Below, one piece after another: positions 63,972 to 64,000 of a DNA stretch of 64,000 nt (the first letter of the stretch is position 1; every line of letters begins with the position of its first letter). The DNA is from CAMPKL01 sp963805925. GTDB lineage: Bacteria > Acidobacteriota > Terriglobia > Bryobacterales > UBA6623. The DNA lies in the NCBI GenBank assembly GCA_963805925.1, contig CAWDWB010000002.1, positions 357,163-421,162 of the forward strand, read 5' to 3'. The notes beneath the pieces are model-generated. The model was not told the DNA's origin. It did no database searches and worked only from the letters and a program-made list of their open reading frames with translations. Position numbers and translations under genes: made by a program.

Positions 63972-64000
63972 TGGTAGGCGCGACAGGACTCGAACCTGTG
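63972..64000 (-). tRNA. tRNA, 3' end only (rest outside window)
   Basis: On the minus strand a T arm ACAGG-TTCGAGT-CCTGT is followed by the acceptor strand CGCGCCT, discriminator A and an encoded CCA. The anticodon is beyond the window edge, so the amino acid cannot be told. Confidence 0.85.

Noticed and set aside
1..64000. CRISPR array or prophage
   Set aside because: No regularly spaced repeats and no phage structural, integrase or lysis genes were seen.

Overview
The window looks like a high-GC, densely coding chromosome segment from an Acidobacteriota bacterium, most likely near Solibacter/Bryobacterales. The lineage call is an inference from gene content: a long acidobacterial-type FtsX/MacB permease, two DUF1592-DUF1552 pairs ('planctomycete cytochrome c' type), a PQQ dehydrogenase with its own cytochrome c domain, phytanoyl-CoA-type dioxygenases, Tat-exported enzymes and carboxypeptidase-regulatory/TIG-type secreted proteins. 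No rRNA, CRISPR array, prophage or plasmid function was seen.

Layout. 1-5.7 kb: radical SAM tail, cutA, a small FtsB/DivIC protein, thiG, an HTTM membrane protein with a small partner, and the large permease. 5.7-13 kb: a phospholipase D-like protein, two 2OG-dioxygenase-type genes (one frameshifted), a GyrI-like protein joined to a PQQ dehydrogenase, and an SDR. 13-21 kb: a secreted PPC-domain protein, a ThuA-like protein, a leftward HAD/PfkB/SIS sugar-phosphate operon, thiD, a sigma-54 activator without a sensor domain, and an unusual double-length ThyX. 21.1-25.7 kb: an accessory island with low coding density. It holds REP-like inverted repeats, a REP-associated tyrosine transposase, two ~220-bp direct repeats, and a two-gene locus that could be a ribosomally made, modified peptide system: a small protein with a double-glycine-like leader next to an HExxH-type peptide-hydroxylase homologue. 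25.7-30.3 kb: an ene-reductase and the first DUF1592/DUF1552 pair. 30.3-37 kb: the rimP-nusA-infB-DUF503-rbfA operon, with a good promoter and a terminator-like leader hairpin; rbfA is fused in frame to an exported ApbE domain. 37-47 kb: cyclase, RNase R, N-carbamoylputrescine amidase, bactofilin-like membrane protein, aroA, metallo-beta-lactamase-fold hydrolase, cytochrome/beta-propeller protein. 47-64 kb: methyltransferase, a broken beta-sandwich secreted protein, two cupins, the second DUF1592/DUF1552 pair followed by leucine-rich-repeat and HEAT-like secreted proteins, tRNA-Arg, a serine hydrolase, a lone Flp pilin, a small HExxH protease, an FMN-dependent hydroxyacid oxidase, and the 3' end of another tRNA.

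Two window-wide patterns matter. First, at least ten otherwise intact genes are interrupted by single-base indels, mostly +1 and several in short G/C runs; this could be assembly error or real decay, and these genes are listed as pseudogenes with the reading-frame repair given. Second, many genes have a TANAAT-type -10 box 6-11 bases before the start codon and no Shine-Dalgarno site, which suggests leaderless transcription. All calls come from reading the sequence by eye; no database search was run.
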